Origin: Nocardia elegans NBRC 108235 | GTDB lineage: Bacteria; Actinomycetota; Actinomycetes; Mycobacteriales; Mycobacteriaceae | Assembly: GCF_001612845.1 (NCBI RefSeq) | Contig: NZ_BDBF01000030.1 | Span: 1 to 64,000 of the forward strand | Length of the DNA: 64,000 nucleotides | Direction of reading: 5' to 3' | Shown: positions 63,114-64,000 of the stretch, piece after piece | Layout: every line of letters starts with the position of its first letter | How positions within the stretch are numbered: the first letter of the stretch is position 1 | The notes under the pieces: model-generated | Database searches by the model: none | What the model was told of the DNA's origin: nothing | The model's input: only the letters and a program-made list of their open reading frames with translations | Made by a program: the position numbers and the translations under genes

Positions 63114-64000
63114 ATGACCTCCACCCTCGAAACCACCCCCCGTGCCGGCACGGCCGGCTCCCTCCGCCGACCGCTGGGCGCGGTCCTGGCCGCCGTCGGC
63201 ATCCCGATGTTCATGGTCGCCCTGGACAACCTGGTCGTCACCAACGCGCTGCCGGTGATCCGCACCGAACTGAACGCCTCGCTGAGCGACCTGCAATGGT
63301 TCGTCAACGCCTACACCTTGTCCTTCGCGTCGCTGCTGCTCACGGCCTCCGCGCTCGGCGACCGCTTCGGCCGGCGCCGGATATTCCTCGCCGGCATCGC
63401 GCTGTTCACCGCCGCGTCGGCGGCCTGCGCCCTGGCCACCGAGCCGTGGATGCTGGTCGCCGCCCGCGCGATCCAGGGATTCGGCGGCGCGGCGGTCATG
63501 CCGCTGTCGCTGACGCTGCTGTCCGACGCGGTGCCGGAGAAGATGCGCAGTGCCGCGATCGGCATCTGGGGCGGCATCTCCGGACTGGGCATCGCGGTGG
63601 GGCCGGTGGTCGGCGGCGCTGTCGTCGGCGGCCTGAGCTGGCAGTGGATCTTCTGGCTGAACGTGCCGATCGGCATCGCGGTGCTGCCCTTCGCGGCCCG
63701 GGTGCTCGGTGAATCCTTCGGCGGCGCACGACGTTTCGATCCGCTCGGGCTGGTCTTGTCGGCGGGCGGGGTGCTGGCGATCGTGTGGGCGGTCGTGCAC
63801 GGCGCCGACGACGGCTGGACCTCCGCGCCGGTGCTGAGCGGACTGCTCGGCGGGGCCGCGCTGCTGGCCGCCTTCATCGCCTGGGAAATGCGAACCCCGG
63901 CCCCGATGCTGCCGCTGCGACTGTTCCGGTCGCGTGCCTTCCGGGTCAGCAACATCACCAGCTTCACCTTCGCGGTCGGCGTTTTCGGCGCGATCTTCCT
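63114..64000 (+). CDS. DHA2-type MFS transporter (5' part, runs off window)
   Basis: 295 codons are visible from ATG 63114, which has AAAGGA upstream; no stop occurs before the edge. Membrane segments begin at AVLAAVGIPMFMVALDNLVVTNALPVI (motif D1 of 14-helix pumps), the motif A loop is LGDRFGRRR, and motif C reads GLGIAVGPVVGG. It belongs to the QacA/EmrB group like the minus-strand neighbour but shares only family-level similarity and shows no appended domain so far. Controlled in all likelihood by the divergent TetR. Confidence 0.92.
   Translation, partial: MTSTLETTPRAGTAGSLRRPLGAVLAAVGIPMFMVALDNLVVTNALPVIRTELNASLSDLQWFVNAYTLSFASLLLTASALGDRFGRRRIFLAGIALFTAASAACALATEPWMLVAARAIQGFGGAAVMPLSLTLLSDAVPEKMRSAAIGIWGGISGLGIAVGPVVGGAVVGGLSWQWIFWLNVPIGIAVLPFAARVLGESFGGARRFDPLGLVLSAGGVLAIVWAVVHGADDGWTSAPVLSGLLGGAALLAAFIAWEMRTPAPMLPLRLFRSRAFRVSNITSFTFAVGVFGAIF

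Overview
The window is GC-rich, single-strain chromosomal DNA from an actinomycete of the order Mycobacteriales, most likely Nocardia. Three things suggest this. The order of housekeeping genes follows the Mycobacterium tuberculosis Rv1608c-Rv1644 block: bcpB, trpE, trp membrane protein, trpC, trpB, trpA, lgt, TM2 protein, pyk, tesB, pdtaR, polA, rpsA, coaE, uvrB, usp, uvrA, infC, rpmI, rplT, tsnR. GTG, TTG and leaderless starts are frequent. Mycobacterial or nocardial accessory families (HelR-like motor ATPase, DUF402, DUF1844, MFS pumps with TetR) fill the gaps. I see no insertion sequence, prophage, CRISPR array or rRNA; the only RNA gene is one tRNA-Leu(CAA).

Layout. 1-10969: a partial membrane protein, bcpB, and the trpE-(membrane protein)-trpCBA operon with ATGA/GTGA stop-start overlaps, then lgt, a TM2 protein, pyk and tesB. 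10994-13062: three minus-strand genes (unknown, LMW tyrosine phosphatase, DUF4188) and the tRNA. 13259-19053: pdtaR, polA, a methyltransferase, then a free-standing LeuA regulatory domain behind what looks like a branched-chain amino-acid leader peptide, and a thioredoxin. 19130-28402: an accessory block with a 2H phosphoesterase, an isocitrate/isopropylmalate-type dehydrogenase, a polar amino-acid ABC transporter, an SDR, a LysR remnant, a LysR/FAD-oxidase pair and an SPFH/ribbon-helix-helix pair. 28512-35640: a hypothetical, a methyltransferase, rpsA, a Tat-exported phospholipase C, and coaE fused to a GrpB-like domain. 35706-43703: an aldo/keto reductase, two DUF402 paralogues, uvrB, a VOC protein with an AraC regulator, a DoxX protein and a universal stress protein. 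43731-53871: HelR-like ATPase, a diguanylate cyclase, a lone ketosynthase, uvrA and an unrecognised two-gene operon. 54083-64000: a nitronate-monooxygenase-like enzyme, a methyltransferase/TetR pair, DUF1844, infC-rpmI-rplT-tsnR, and two MFS drug-efflux-type pumps around a TetR.

How the parts work together. uvrB, uvrA and (with one changed base) polA carry the same upstream pattern TTGTCGGTG-N8-TAnnnT, the RecA-independent DNA-damage promoter attributed to PafBC in mycobacteria, so the nucleotide-excision and resynthesis genes here probably share one damage response. Translation genes have elaborate leaders: rpsA has five GCTGTG-type elements in 116 bases, and infC has two terminator-like hairpins followed by AGGAGG and an ATC start. 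Several regulator/target pairs carry recognisable inverted-repeat operators. The most unusual items are the leader peptide before the stand-alone LeuA domain, the SPFH/RHH pair with two phased palindromes, and the unassigned 73-aa/432-aa operon at 52352-53871.
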